This document shows, in pieces, positions 30,550 to 39,326 of a stretch of DNA of 39,326 nt. The DNA is taken from contig JABHXC010000011.1 of the NCBI GenBank assembly GCA_018657475.1, positions 1-39,326 on the forward strand. The letters run 5' to 3'. The notes under the pieces were generated by a model. It did not search any database and had not been told where the DNA came from. It saw nothing but the letters and a program-made list of their open reading frames with translations. This stretch comes from Candidatus Woesearchaeota archaeon. Lineage in GTDB: Archaea; Nanobdellota; Nanobdellia; Woesearchaeales; GW2011-AR9. Each line of letters opens with the position of its first letter. Position 1 is the stretch's first letter. The position numbers and the translations under genes are program-made.

Positions 30550-31350
30550 ATGGCAGAATGGGAAATAACGCAATTGTCTAAGACAATTCCAAAGTTAGAT
30601 AAACCAATTTTAATTGAAGGACTTCCAGGGATAGGTAATGTTGGAAAAATTGCAGTTGATTTTTTAATAGAAGAATTGAAAGCTAAACCATTATGCAGTT
30701 TCTTTTCACATAAATTTCCTCATTCAGTTTTTGTAACACAAAATAATTTAATTGAGATGCCTAAAATTGAATTGTACTACAAAAAATCAAAAAATAAAAG
30801 GGATCTTCTCCTATTAACGGGGGACATTCAACCCATTGATGAAGAATCGGTTTATGGTTTTTGTGAAGAAATTATTAAACTTGCTCAAAAATACAATTGT
30901 ACTGAAATGATTACTACCGGGGGGATTGGGTTACAACAGGTTCCTGATAAACCTAAAGTTTATGTTACCGGAAATAATAAGGATTTACATAAGCAATACA
31001 CCGCAAAATCGTTAAAAGTTCAAAAAAATATTTTTGGAGTTGTTGGACCAATAGTGGGTGTTAGTGGAATTCTTTTAGGATTAGGACAAAAAAGAAACTT
31101 TCCAGGAGTTGCATTATTGGCTGAAACATTTGCTCATCCAATGTTTTTAGGAATAAAAGGAGCAAAAGAAATTCTTAGAGTTTTAGAAAGAAAACATAAA
31201 TTGGGTGTCGATGTAAAGAAGATGACTAAAGACATTATCAAAGTTGAAAAAGAATTAATGCAAAAGACTAATGATTTGGCAGTTGAACTTATGGCACACT
31301 CTCAAGCAGGTGCAAAAGCACAGAAAAAAGATGTAAGTTATATAGGTTAA
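30550..31350 (+). CDS. PAC2-family protein (proteasome assembly chaperone-like)
   Basis: A 266-residue soluble protein of the PAC2/DUF75 family. Its recognisable start is PILIEGLPGIGNVGKIAVDFLIEEL (about residues 19-43), followed by DLLLLTGDIQP, MITTGGIGL and a glycine-rich VVGPIVGVSGILLGLG. The last 50 residues form a helical tail (VEKELMQKTNDLAVELMAHSQ). Eukaryotic PAC2 helps assemble the proteasome alpha ring; the archaeal homologues are widespread, and proteasome assembly is their proposed role. The start at 30550 follows the leaderless spacing. T-rich DNA after the stop may end its transcript. Confidence 0.88.
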   Translation: MAEWEITQLSKTIPKLDKPILIEGLPGIGNVGKIAVDFLIEELKAKPLCSFFSHKFPHSVFVTQNNLIEMPKIELYYKKSKNKRDLLLLTGDIQPIDEESVYGFCEEIIKLAQKYNCTEMITTGGIGLQQVPDKPKVYVTGNNKDLHKQYTAKSLKVQKNIFGVVGPIVGVSGILLGLGQKRNFPGVALLAETFAHPMFLGIKGAKEILRVLERKHKLGVDVKKMTKDIIKVEKELMQKTNDLAVELMAHSQAGAKAQKKDVSYIG

Positions 31351-31356
31351 ATGCAC

Positions 31357-31389
31357 TTTTTTTAATATGTTTTATTAAAATCTTCTTTT
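31357..31389 (+). terminator. Possible T-rich terminator after the PAC2-family gene
   Basis: T7 at 31357-31363, then further T-runs (TTTTATT and TCTTCTTTTT), without a stem. This fits archaeal U-tract termination but is weaker than the one at 17270-17293. Confidence 0.35.
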
Positions 31390-31436
31390 TAACATTAAAA
31401 TTTAGTCATTTTATAGACGCTAACTACATGAGAACC

Positions 31437-31444
31437 TTTATAAA
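31437..31444 (+). promoter_or_regulatory. TATA box of the giant surface-protein operon
   Basis: TTTATAAA is centred 26-27 bp before the ATG at 31467. It lies inside the longer open frame that begins at 31428, so the upstream ATG cannot be on the transcript. Confidence 0.65.
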
Positions 31445-31466
31445 TCGCTTAAATATACTTATGTTC

Positions 31467-33446
31467 ATGTACAAAAAGAGTTTGAGGGATGCTAGTAGTA
31501 CTTCTAAGATTTCTTTTTTTCCATCGAAAAAAGGGCAACTTACGATTTTTATCATAATTGGTATTTTACTTATTCTTGCAGTGGTACTTGTTTTCACATT
31601 ACAATCAGAATTGGCTACTTTTAAACCTGAAGAAGTAGCACCTACAGAAAAAGGTAGAGTTAACACATTTATCTCTGGCTGTATGGAAACTGTAGGTGAA
31701 GATGCATTGTTCTTGCTTGGCTTGCACGGTGGTTACATAGAAGTTCCCTCAACTCTTGCACAGGATGCAAGCCAGCATTTACGTTTATCTCCAGAAGAAG
31801 TTGTACCTTACTGGGCAGTTGGAGAACGGACAAATGTTCCTACACTATCAGAATTGAAACATGAACTTGACAGATATATTGAAGCTAATCTTAGAGAATG
31901 TGTTCAAAGTTTACAACCTTTTACTGAAAGTTATACAATTGTAGAAAAAAGTCCATTAACTTCTAACACACAAATTATTGATAATGGTGTTACTTTTAAT
32001 GTTCATTGGGATGTAGAAATTCACAATGCTGCAGATGATGTAATAAGTGAAATAATTAATCATGTAGCTGAATCTTCAATCAAACTTAAAAAAATTCATG
32101 AAACTGCTGCAGCTATAATTGAAGCTGAAATGCGTGAATTAAAATTAGAAGATATAACTCAAGATTTAATTGCTTTAGAACATCCTGATGTGCCTTTAGC
32201 AGGAATTGAATTTGGTTGTTCTACAAAAACTTGGAAGATAAGTAAAGTGAAATCTTCAATTCAGGATTTATTGCGGGTTAATTTGGCACAATTAAAAGTT
32301 GAAGGTACAGATTTTATTGAATATCCTAAAGAATTCCCATATTATGAAAATCATTATGCATGGTATGTAGGAAATAATCTTTCTGCACCTGGTATTGATA
32401 CACAATTCCATTATGATAATTCTTATCCATTTACATTTGATGTAACTCCCAGGGCTGGAACTTCTTTGAGAAGTGGACAATTAGGCGGAGATGGACCTTT
32501 AGTTTCTGCATTATGTATGCAAACGTGGAAATTTGTTTATGATGTTTCATATCCTGTTTTAGTTGATGTGATTGATATTGAAAATGATTACAGATTCAAA
32601 ATGGCTTTTACTGTACACTTAAACAACAACTTGCCTGATAGGAGTGAATATCTTCCAATACAACCAACATTATACGCAGCAACAGCTACAGATGAAGAAT
32701 ATTGTCAAGAAAGAACTATCCCTATGACGGTGTTTAGTTATGAACTGGTTGAAAATCTGAAAACAGGAGTTTATTCCAGAGAAGCTCTTGAAAATGTTGA
32801 ATTATCATTTACTTGTTTAAGGTATGGTTGTGATGTTGCAAAAACCCAATATGATTTTGCTGGTTTAGGGAGTGTGGCAGGAGTAAGAGCAAATTTCCCA
32901 TACTGCGCTGGTGGAATATTGCGTGGAGAAAAGGATGGTTATAAAGAAAATTGGGAACGTGTTTTAACAATTCCAAACAAACAAATTGAATTAGACTTAA
33001 CCCCGTTATTTAATTTCCCTGCTTCAGATATTAAATTTATTGAACATGATTTTGATGATTTAAACAGTACTACTGAATTAGAAGATGATAAAACTGTATT
33101 GGTCCAAATTAAATACACCAAGCCAGGTGAGAGTGATCCATTCCATGAAACGTCTCTTGCATTTTCATCTGCATTAGATGAAGAATTTATTGCTGAACAA
33201 AAACTTGAATTTTTAGGTAAAGCAGATTTTACTTATTACTTAGATATTAGTGTTTTAAACGATGATAACAATTTAATTGGTGGCTATAAAGGAGAATGGG
33301 AAGTTGATTGGGAATCTTTAGTAACAGCTAATGAATTAACATTTCATGTTGTTACAGATGAAAATGCCAATGATAATGATTTAATTGAACTTTTTACAGG
33401 TTTACCAACGGCTAGTAGTATGGTTCCAGTACCAGAATTAGAATGA
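31467..33446 (+). CDS. Exported membrane-anchored protein with KKGQ-type N-terminus
   Basis: A 659-residue protein. After a basic leader of 21 residues, KKGQLTIFIIIGILLILAVV (22-41) gives a K-K-G-Q junction followed by a membrane helix. This resembles class III (pilin-type) signal sequences but lacks the Glu at +5. The rest, about 600 residues, is soluble and presumably extracytoplasmic, with paired cysteines and no family that I recognise. The frame is open to an ATG at 31428. I choose 31467 on TATA spacing. Its stop overlaps the start of the 1719-residue gene (ATGA), so the two products are made together and probably form one surface structure. Confidence 0.75.
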   Translation: MYKKSLRDASSTSKISFFPSKKGQLTIFIIIGILLILAVVLVFTLQSELATFKPEEVAPTEKGRVNTFISGCMETVGEDALFLLGLHGGYIEVPSTLAQDASQHLRLSPEEVVPYWAVGERTNVPTLSELKHELDRYIEANLRECVQSLQPFTESYTIVEKSPLTSNTQIIDNGVTFNVHWDVEIHNAADDVISEIINHVAESSIKLKKIHETAAAIIEAEMRELKLEDITQDLIALEHPDVPLAGIEFGCSTKTWKISKVKSSIQDLLRVNLAQLKVEGTDFIEYPKEFPYYENHYAWYVGNNLSAPGIDTQFHYDNSYPFTFDVTPRAGTSLRSGQLGGDGPLVSALCMQTWKFVYDVSYPVLVDVIDIENDYRFKMAFTVHLNNNLPDRSEYLPIQPTLYAATATDEEYCQERTIPMTVFSYELVENLKTGVYSREALENVELSFTCLRYGCDVAKTQYDFAGLGSVAGVRANFPYCAGGILRGEKDGYKENWERVLTIPNKQIELDLTPLFNFPASDIKFIEHDFDDLNSTTELEDDKTVLVQIKYTKPGESDPFHETSLAFSSALDEEFIAEQKLEFLGKADFTYYLDISVLNDDNNLIGGYKGEWEVDWESLVTANELTFHVVTDENANDNDLIELFTGLPTASSMVPVPELE

Positions 33447-36400
33447 AACGAAAAAGAAGGTTACAGTGGTTTGCAACACTAGCTATTATGCTATTCTTTA
33501 CTTTACCTTTAGCTACAGCTGTATCTATTTCTGGTGTTAGTGCTGTTGATGTTACTTCACATGCTGCAACGGTTGTTTGGGAAACTGATGAACCAGCTGA
33601 CAGTTTTGTTCAGTATACTGCTGATAGTGTAACCTTAACTGTTGGTGATGCTGATGCTGTTACTTCTCATGAAGTTGCTTTAACAAATTTACAGCCAGAA
33701 CAAGATTATACTTTTACTGTACAAAGTGGTGATGTAATAGATGAAAATGAATATGAGTTTATGACTTTAGCTGTTGATATTATACCTCCAACCATTGAAG
33801 TTGATGTTTCTGCTGTTATTTCTGGTACTCAAATAGATATTAATGGAACTACTGAAGCAGGGGCAACTGTTACAGTTTTAGTTAATAGTGAAGTAGCTTC
33901 GGCTACGACTGCGGATTTTGAAGGTTTGTTTTCTTTTACCGGCGTGTTTTTAGCTTCTGGTTTGAATGTAATGACATTTTCTTCTAAAGATGTTGCAGGA
34001 AATGAAAATAGTCTTGATGTAGAAGTTTTTGCTGACACTGATCGGCCACAAATTAATTTAACTCTCCCAGAAGTTGTTGAAGATACACAAATTAGAGTTT
34101 CTGCAACATTTTCTGAACCTGTAACTTATGATTTAGTTGTTAACAATCAATCACAAGAATCTGGTGAGGGAATTACACTTTCAACAACAGTTAGTTTACA
34201 AGAAGGAGAAAATTCAGGGGAGTTGTTTGCAACTGATGCAGCAGGTTTTACTACATCTGAAAGTTTTTCTATTCTTGCTGATACTCAGCCTCCAAGAGTT
34301 TCTGCAACTTTGGTTAAAGGTGGAGAATATTATGAAGGGCAAGCTGAATCTACAATTTCAGGAGAAACTGAACCTGGTGCAGAAGTTTATCTTTACACTT
34401 TTAGGCAAACTGGAACTGGTCAACAGCCAAACTTTGATCGTGCAAGAGAAAAAGTTACAGCAAATGCTGATGGGGAATTTACATTTGCTGATGTAGATTT
34501 TGAGAGTTTTAATTTACAGTTAGATGATCTTCGGCCACGTGAAGTGCCAACTGCATTATTGGACTTATCTGTATTTTCTTCAAGAGATTTGGAAGATGCA
34601 CAACAAAAAACATATTACATTTATTTAATTGCAGAAGATCAAACTGGTAAAACTGGTTATTGGGATACTTCAGTTACAGTACATACATGTTTCTCACAAA
34701 ACTTTGATTTTTCTCCTGAATCTTTAGCGGAATTTCAGGCTCCATTAAGATTAAATCCAACATTAATGGAACAAGGAAGACAAGAAGTTCAAGCAGTGTT
34801 TAAATTGAACTATCAAGGTTCAGGTGTTGCTGAAGATCCTGATGATACAACAACTGCATACCAAATTATTGATGTAGACTTTGAAAAAGCTTGTACTCAA
34901 ACAATGGTTGATGATGAAGATAATGTTGGTTGTCGATTATTTCCTACTAGCAGGCCAAACACGGTAGTTAGTTCAGATGAATCTTCAGTTTATTCTTCCT
35001 GGCAATTACATTCTGCTGAAGAGTTTAAAGAAAGGGATGAAGATTTATGGGATGATTTTACTAGCAAAAGGCAAGTAACTTTTCCTTTAAAGATGGTAGT
35101 AAGTTATCAGGAACGGATTGGTGATAATGAATGGGGAGAAACTAAATTTCAGTCTTCTTGTACTGACTTAAATTATTTTGTTGATATTCCTATTGAAAGT
35201 AGTGAATTAATTCCTGACTTTTTAGCTGATGAGGGAGTGGATGCATTAAATTGGACAATAAGTCAATTAGAAACTGTAAGGCCAATTTTAGAAAAAGCAA
35301 CAATAATTGCAGGAATTAGTTGTGTAACTTCTTGGTTAGGTAGAACTGTAGCAAGATGGGTAAGAATTTTTACTTCAAAAGTTGAAGGGTTAAGTGGGGC
35401 GATAGATCCTGATAGTGAATGTAAAGTTGATCAAAGTGGAATGTATTTAGAAAGTACAATAGAAGAATGGCGTGAAGCTGGACTTGAAAATATTCCTGCT
35501 GATTTGATATCTTTAGATGAAGCTTGTCCTTCCACAGCTGGTACTTGGAAATTTGAATCTGCATTAGATAAGGCATACAAATTTACTTGTGATAGAGCAT
35601 TTTGTAGGGAAGTTCCTGCTAGATGGACTGAAACTGAATCAGAAGAAAAAATTGGTAATGTTATTCTTAGTCAGCAGCAATGTGCAGTAACTGGTGGTGG
35701 GATTCCATTAGTTAGAAGAGAAAATTGTTTGGAATTAATTCAACAATCTAGTCCTGTAGGTGTTGACAGAGCTATTTATTCTGATACTGATACTGTTTGT
35801 TGGCAAGATCAAAATGGAATATTGTATCGGTATGATCAAAGTGAAGGAAAGCAAGATCCAGCGGATACACGGAGAAACATTTTTGTTTTAGAACCAATCA
35901 TTCCATTACTTGGTGATGTTGCATTGCCTTCTGAACCTTTGCGTGTTTATCAGCCACCTGGATCACAAGATTTCTTTGTTGGAAGAAATTTGAAATGTGA
36001 AGAGGTTTGTAGTAATCCACGTCGTGGAGGATTTAGTGCTGATACTAGTGGTGGAAGTAAAGGATGTTATCAGGAAAGAGAGATTGATGGAAGAACAACT
36101 TTAGTTGATGGTAATGGTAATCAATTAACTGGTAATAAATATGCTGCTGGTTACACTTCTGATTGTTTCTTAGGAGAAACAGGATTAGAACAGTGTGTTT
36201 GTATAGGAGAAGATATTGAAGATGAACCTCACAGGAATGATAAACATACATTACGTTCAGCAATTGAAGAAGAACCGTGGGTTTACAGGCAAGCACAACA
36301 ATATAGTGACAGTCATGGTGCTTATGGAACTTATTATTCTCCAATAAGATATTATGATGGAAGGGATTTTACTGGAGCGTTTGGAGCAAATTTCTTATTA

Positions 36401-38602
36401 GATTATGCTAGGGATGATCCGCAAGTTGCAGCGGTTGATCCTCACGAAAATGTTATTTCTACATTTCAAACACTTTGTTTACCTGGAATGTTAAAGAATG
36501 TAGTTATGTTAGAAAGTATTCTTACAGGTATGAGAAATTGTTTAGTTGAAGCAAAATATACAGGATTACAAGATGCAGGAATGTGTCAAGCATTATTCAC
36601 TCGGCATGTTTGTGGGTTAATGTATGAAACTGTAGCTTCATTAGTTAATCAGTGTACTCCCGTAACATTAGAACATCAAAGTGAAGGTGAAGTTGGTGTT
36701 GCAGAAGTACTTGACAGTGGATTTGATGCTATAGGTGAATCAGTTGAATCTTCTATTACTGATTTACGTGATGAATATGGTAATGCAGTATTGAACGAAT
36801 ATTTTAGTGGCGGTGCACAAGGATTTTCACAATCTATTTGTTTAGCTGCATTTGGTTATGAAATGCCTTTATTTAGTGAAGAGTTTTTCTTAGATGCAGC
36901 TTACGCTTTCCCAATATCAACAAGTGTTGTAATGGCGCCAAAGACAAGGGAATTAACTACTTATAACCCTGCAAGACAAACTGCAGTGTTCAATTATAAT
37001 GTAGGTGGAATAATCTTACCTGGATGCAGAGTACGTAATTATAATGTTAAATTAAAATGTATCGGGCAAGAAGATTTAGGATATCCTGGAGTAGATTGTG
37101 GTGAACAACAATGTGATTGTGTTGATGCACAAGAGTATGATGCTTCTTTTGAACGAGAGAAAGAAAAAATTATTCATTCTGGAGAATCTTTAAGATCTGG
37201 AAGTATGCATGATATTCCACTACAAACACCTATACAAGTTGAATCAAATTATCGATATGATCATGTTTTAGTAGAAGTTTCATTAGATCAGTCAGAACGG
37301 GATAATGTTGAACATTGTTTTGATGAAGGTGTTAAAGTGGATGGATTAACTGCAACGTTTTATGAAGCAATCAATGATATTACTCCGCCTGGGGCTGTTT
37401 CGTGTAATGTTGATTTATCTGGAAGATATCAGTGTCCTGAATTGTTTAATTTATTTGGGATGGGTGGGGCTTATCTTGAAGAACCTTACGTGATGTGTCA
37501 AGATGCAGAGTCTGGTGCTTGGATGGATTGTGATACTATTAACTTGTACACATTAGGTGAAACTATTCGTACAAGAGTACATGTTCAAACTGATGGGAAT
37601 GGACAATGTTTAGTTCGAGATGCTCCCAACATTGTTGGCGTACAAGAAAAAAGAGTTTTACCAATTCCTGAAAATATTGATGGGTTTTATCAAATTCAAG
37701 ATGTTTTAGGAGTTGTTAGTGAAGGTATGTTAGGTGGGAGTTATAGCAACATTGAATTGGTTTCCTCTCAAAGTAACTCTGGTTGTATACATCCACAAGC
37801 TCAAGGAAGTGTTCCTGAAGATGTTTCACCAGATGAGTATATTTTTGCTTATGAAAATGTTAATGGTGGGATTCAGTTGACTGTTGATTCAGGAGTTACA
37901 TTAGGGCCTGATCAGGATTATGAGTTATTGAGTGGAGTGGTTGTTTCTGCAGGAGTTCCTGTAACTGATTTATCTGAGTTAAACGGGATTGTATTTGATA
38001 TTCAAGGGTTTAGGATTAGTAATGTGGTTGGTGCATTAATTAGTGGAGAAGATCAATGTGTTTACAGAGTTGTTGAACGAGGTGGTGTTACTGGTGGAGT
38101 TGATAGTAATTCAATCAGAGTGACTTATTCATTATATGAACAAGATGAAGGTGGAAGTTGTAGATTCTTAAGTCAAAGAGTTGATGCTGGTAGAGAGAAA
38201 GATCGTCATAGAGTAGATATTAGTGTACAACGTGAAATAACTGCATTATTGCAAGCAAGTGAGTATCATGATCATTTTGTAGAAGGAAGGTATGATGTTG
38301 TTGCTGGTTTAGCTTCGCCTGTTGTTAATTCTGGGCAGGGAGATTTATCAAACGCATTAGCTATTTATTATTGGACTGCTTCATTAGTTATGGAAGGTTC
38401 TCGTGTTGATAATGCGCAATTACATACTACTGAAATTAATAATTTATTACGAGCTTTCTTTACACGAGTATGGGGTGTTGAATCAGGTGAGCCGTATTCT
38501 GATGATATGACTGATGACGGGGAATTTGTTCGTGTACAAAGATACTTATGTGAAGTTGCAAATTCTTTTGGATATACTGAAGGTGTTGAGGTTTGTTCAT
38601 GA
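33443..38602 (+). CDS. Giant secreted protein with fibronectin III/Ig-like domains and Cys-rich body
   Basis: A 1719-residue protein. A signal peptide (residues 1-26, ending PLATA) precedes a fibronectin type III domain (about 28-110, TVVWETDEPADSFVQY and LQPEQDYTFTV). Two or three Ig-like adhesion modules follow (about 113-360, each opening D-x-x-P-P). The remaining 1300 residues match nothing I know. They contain many spaced cysteines, a hydrophobic patch near 612-640 and helical stretches near 1010-1080. No C-terminal anchor is present, so it is either released or held by its operon partners. It is coupled by ATGA overlap to the genes on both sides. Adhesion, a fibre or an envelope channel are all possible. 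Confidence 0.78.
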   Translation: MKRKRRLQWFATLAIMLFFTLPLATAVSISGVSAVDVTSHAATVVWETDEPADSFVQYTADSVTLTVGDADAVTSHEVALTNLQPEQDYTFTVQSGDVIDENEYEFMTLAVDIIPPTIEVDVSAVISGTQIDINGTTEAGATVTVLVNSEVASATTADFEGLFSFTGVFLASGLNVMTFSSKDVAGNENSLDVEVFADTDRPQINLTLPEVVEDTQIRVSATFSEPVTYDLVVNNQSQESGEGITLSTTVSLQEGENSGELFATDAAGFTTSESFSILADTQPPRVSATLVKGGEYYEGQAESTISGETEPGAEVYLYTFRQTGTGQQPNFDRAREKVTANADGEFTFADVDFESFNLQLDDLRPREVPTALLDLSVFSSRDLEDAQQKTYYIYLIAEDQTGKTGYWDTSVTVHTCFSQNFDFSPESLAEFQAPLRLNPTLMEQGRQEVQAVFKLNYQGSGVAEDPDDTTTAYQIIDVDFEKACTQTMVDDEDNVGCRLFPTSRPNTVVSSDESSVYSSWQLHSAEEFKERDEDLWDDFTSKRQVTFPLKMVVSYQERIGDNEWGETKFQSSCTDLNYFVDIPIESSELIPDFLADEGVDALNWTISQLETVRPILEKATIIAGISCVTSWLGRTVARWVRIFTSKVEGLSGAIDPDSECKVDQSGMYLESTIEEWREAGLENIPADLISLDEACPSTAGTWKFESALDKAYKFTCDRAFCREVPARWTETESEEKIGNVILSQQQCAVTGGGIPLVRRENCLELIQQSSPVGVDRAIYSDTDTVCWQDQNGILYRYDQSEGKQDPADTRRNIFVLEPIIPLLGDVALPSEPLRVYQPPGSQDFFVGRNLKCEEVCSNPRRGGFSADTSGGSKGCYQEREIDGRTTLVDGNGNQLTGNKYAAGYTSDCFLGETGLEQCVCIGEDIEDEPHRNDKHTLRSAIEEEPWVYRQAQQYSDSHGAYGTYYSPIRYYDGRDFTGAFGANFLLDYARDDPQVAAVDPHENVISTFQTLCLPGMLKNVVMLESILTGMRNCLVEAKYTGLQDAGMCQALFTRHVCGLMYETVASLVNQCTPVTLEHQSEGEVGVAEVLDSGFDAIGESVESSITDLRDEYGNAVLNEYFSGGAQGFSQSICLAAFGYEMPLFSEEFFLDAAYAFPISTSVVMAPKTRELTTYNPARQTAVFNYNVGGIILPGCRVRNYNVKLKCIGQEDLGYPGVDCGEQQCDCVDAQEYDASFEREKEKIIHSGESLRSGSMHDIPLQTPIQVESNYRYDHVLVEVSLDQSERDNVEHCFDEGVKVDGLTATFYEAINDITPPGAVSCNVDLSGRYQCPELFNLFGMGGAYLEEPYVMCQDAESGAWMDCDTINLYTLGETIRTRVHVQTDGNGQCLVRDAPNIVGVQEKRVLPIPENIDGFYQIQDVLGVVSEGMLGGSYSNIELVSSQSNSGCIHPQAQGSVPEDVSPDEYIFAYENVNGGIQLTVDSGVTLGPDQDYELLSGVVVSAGVPVTDLSELNGIVFDIQGFRISNVVGALISGEDQCVYRVVERGGVTGGVDSNSIRVTYSLYEQDEGGSCRFLSQRVDAGREKDRHRVDISVQREITALLQASEYHDHFVEGRYDVVAGLASPVVNSGQGDLSNALAIYYWTASLVMEGSRVDNAQLHTTEINNLLRAFFTRVWGVESGEPYSDDMTDDGEFVRVQRYLCEVANSFGYTEGVEVCS

Positions 38603-39174
38603 ATAAACAAGGTAATTGGGCAATAAAAGTACTTCTTGTTTTAGTTCTTATAGTAGTGGTTAGTGGAGTGACTCTTAGTTTAGTAAAGGCGGGTGTATTA
38701 ACTCCTTCTGGTGATCAAGAAGAAGTGTTAAATGCTGAGTTTCTGCCGTTAGGAAGGGAAGGTGCATTAGATTTACGGGCATTTGATTTATGTTCTTATA
38801 TTAATAACGACTTGGATTGTCTTGAGAAAGTTGATACTTTTATCGCAGGTGATGACATTTATGTACGATTTTTAGTTGAAAGTAGTGTTGAGAATGGACA
38901 AGTATCTTTGATTAGAAATTATCGTTTGATTGATCCTTTAGGGAAAGTTGTGTATGATATTGATGAACGAGAAAATTATCATGTTGATATGACTAGTTCA
39001 AAAGATAAAGATTTTGTTGGTGTTGCTGATTATATCATCACCGAGATTGATTTTGTATCAGGAGAATACACATTGGAAGTAGTTATTACAAATCCTGTTT
39101 CTGTAAAAGAAGTAAAAGCAAGAAAGAAATTTATACTTATTGGACCTCAAGTTTATGATGTGGAGGATTACTAA
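38599..39174 (+). CDS. Single-pass membrane protein with extracellular beta-sandwich-like domain
   Basis: A 191-residue protein. MNKQGNWAIKVLLVLVLIVVVSGV gives a short basic start and one membrane helix (about 9-32). The outside part contains one cysteine pair (LCSYINNDLDCL) and beta-rich segments (DDIYVRFLVESSV; GEYTLEVVITNPVSVKEVKARKKFILIG) like an Ig or CARDB fold. The ATG at 38599 overlaps the previous stop as ATGA; another in-frame ATG is at 38593. It follows the giant gene and precedes another secreted protein, so it is a likely membrane anchor or accessory of that system. Confidence 0.72.
   Translation: MNKQGNWAIKVLLVLVLIVVVSGVTLSLVKAGVLTPSGDQEEVLNAEFLPLGREGALDLRAFDLCSYINNDLDCLEKVDTFIAGDDIYVRFLVESSVENGQVSLIRNYRLIDPLGKVVYDIDERENYHVDMTSSKDKDFVGVADYIITEIDFVSGEYTLEVVITNPVSVKEVKARKKFILIGPQVYDVEDY
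39162..39166 (+). promoter_or_regulatory. Shine-Dalgarno site of the last gene
   Basis: GGAGG lies 8 bases before the ATG at 39175, within the preceding gene's end. It marks an internal cistron of the operon. Confidence 0.6.
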
Positions 39175-39326
39175 ATGAAAAAATTTAGTTTATTGTTTTT
39201 ATTCTTGATTTTAATTTTAGTAGCTACTGCATCTGCTCAAGTGGTTAACAATATAGGTACTAATAATCCTTCCACTGGTGAGTTTGATTCGGATCAAGAA
39301 GATTCAAGTGATGTTGTTTTATCTTC
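39175..39326 (+). CDS. Secreted protein, N-terminal part, cut by window edge
   Basis: Fifty codons are visible. MKKFSLLFLFLILILVATASA is a clear signal peptide with cleavage expected after ASA. It is followed by QVVNNIGTNNPSTGEFDSDQ and an acidic Asp/Ser-rich stretch. Nothing allows a family call. It begins directly after the stop of the previous gene with a strong ribosome site, so it is the fourth gene of the exported-protein operon, which continues beyond the window. Confidence 0.75.
   Translation, partial: MKKFSLLFLFLILILVATASAQVVNNIGTNNPSTGEFDSDQEDSSDVVLS

Noticed and set aside
31428-31466. N-terminal 13-residue extension of the 659-residue exported protein
   Set aside because: The TATA box TTTATAAA is inside it, so the upstream ATG is not expected on the mRNA.
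33829-38610. Several open frames of 60-120 codons on either strand inside the giant secreted-protein gene
   Set aside because: They lie entirely within a 1719-codon frame with a signal peptide and clear domains. They have no promoter or family resemblance and show low-complexity translations typical of antisense or shifted frames.
1-39326. CRISPR array, rRNA genes, integrase or transposase genes
   Set aside because: No regularly spaced direct repeats with unique spacers, no rRNA-like sequence and no recombinase or transposase motifs were found. The only repeats are the element at 3308-3442, the 57-bp coding repeat and the short leader duplications.

Overview
The window looks like a piece of an AT-rich archaeal chromosome, most likely from a DPANN lineage of the Woesearchaeota/Pacearchaeota kind. 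The evidence is archaeal information-processing genes (TFB, aMBF1, RadB, uS2, archaeal-type TrmI, GatD), an AMP phosphorylase, a PAC2-family protein, and surface proteins with KKGQ or KRGQ plus hydrophobic N-termini. No transposase, integrase, rRNA or CRISPR array was seen. The DNA is densely coding. A recurring TATA box centred about 25-27 bp upstream of a start codon implies that many first genes are leaderless. This rule moves several starts: 2125, 3488, 10338, 23132, 28222, 30550 and 31467.

Layout. 1-2125 (-): Alg7/DPAGT1-like GlcNAc-phosphotransferase, polyprenyl-phosphate glycosyltransferase and an asparagine synthetase cut by the window edge. 2219-3304 (+): geranylgeranyl-reductase-like flavoprotein, followed by a 135-bp nested inverted-repeat element. 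3488-5438 (+): aMBF1, a small membrane protein and a GH3 glycosidase. 5435-6124 (-): thioredoxin-fold membrane protein. 6182-10338 (-): operon of two related GT-C-like membrane proteins and a processive GT2 enzyme. 10420-11094 (+) RadB and 11091-11813 (-) a methyltransferase. 11998-13331 (+): uS2, with a structured leader, and a GlmU-type uridylyltransferase. 13432-14910 (+): AMP phosphorylase behind an unusual leader. 14913-17226 (-): TrmI, dUTPase and a radical SAM protein. 17294-22319 (-): two large membrane-anchored surface proteins. 22411-23132 (-): a coiled-coil protein and a 47-aa membrane microprotein missed by simple ORF length cut-offs. 23262-26329 (+): TFB, ParB-like protein, tandem HIT protein and an unknown. 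26390-28542 (+): GatD, a Cys-rich lipoprotein and two small unknowns. 28581-28664: tRNA-Leu(GAG). 28667-30433 (-): GlmS. 30550-31350 (+): PAC2-family protein. 31467-39326 (+): operon for very large Cys-rich exported proteins, continuing past the window.

Functional theme. GlmS and the GlmU-type enzyme supply UDP-GlcNAc. The Alg7-like enzyme loads it on a polyprenyl phosphate, and the GT2 and GT-C proteins would extend or transfer glycans. The many secreted or anchored proteins are plausible acceptors. The most unusual pieces are the AMP phosphorylase leader (a duplicated gene start, a 20-codon upstream ORF and two mutually exclusive hairpins), the nested palindrome at 3308-3442, the surface-protein gene that lacks a normal start codon, and the giant-protein operon at the right end.
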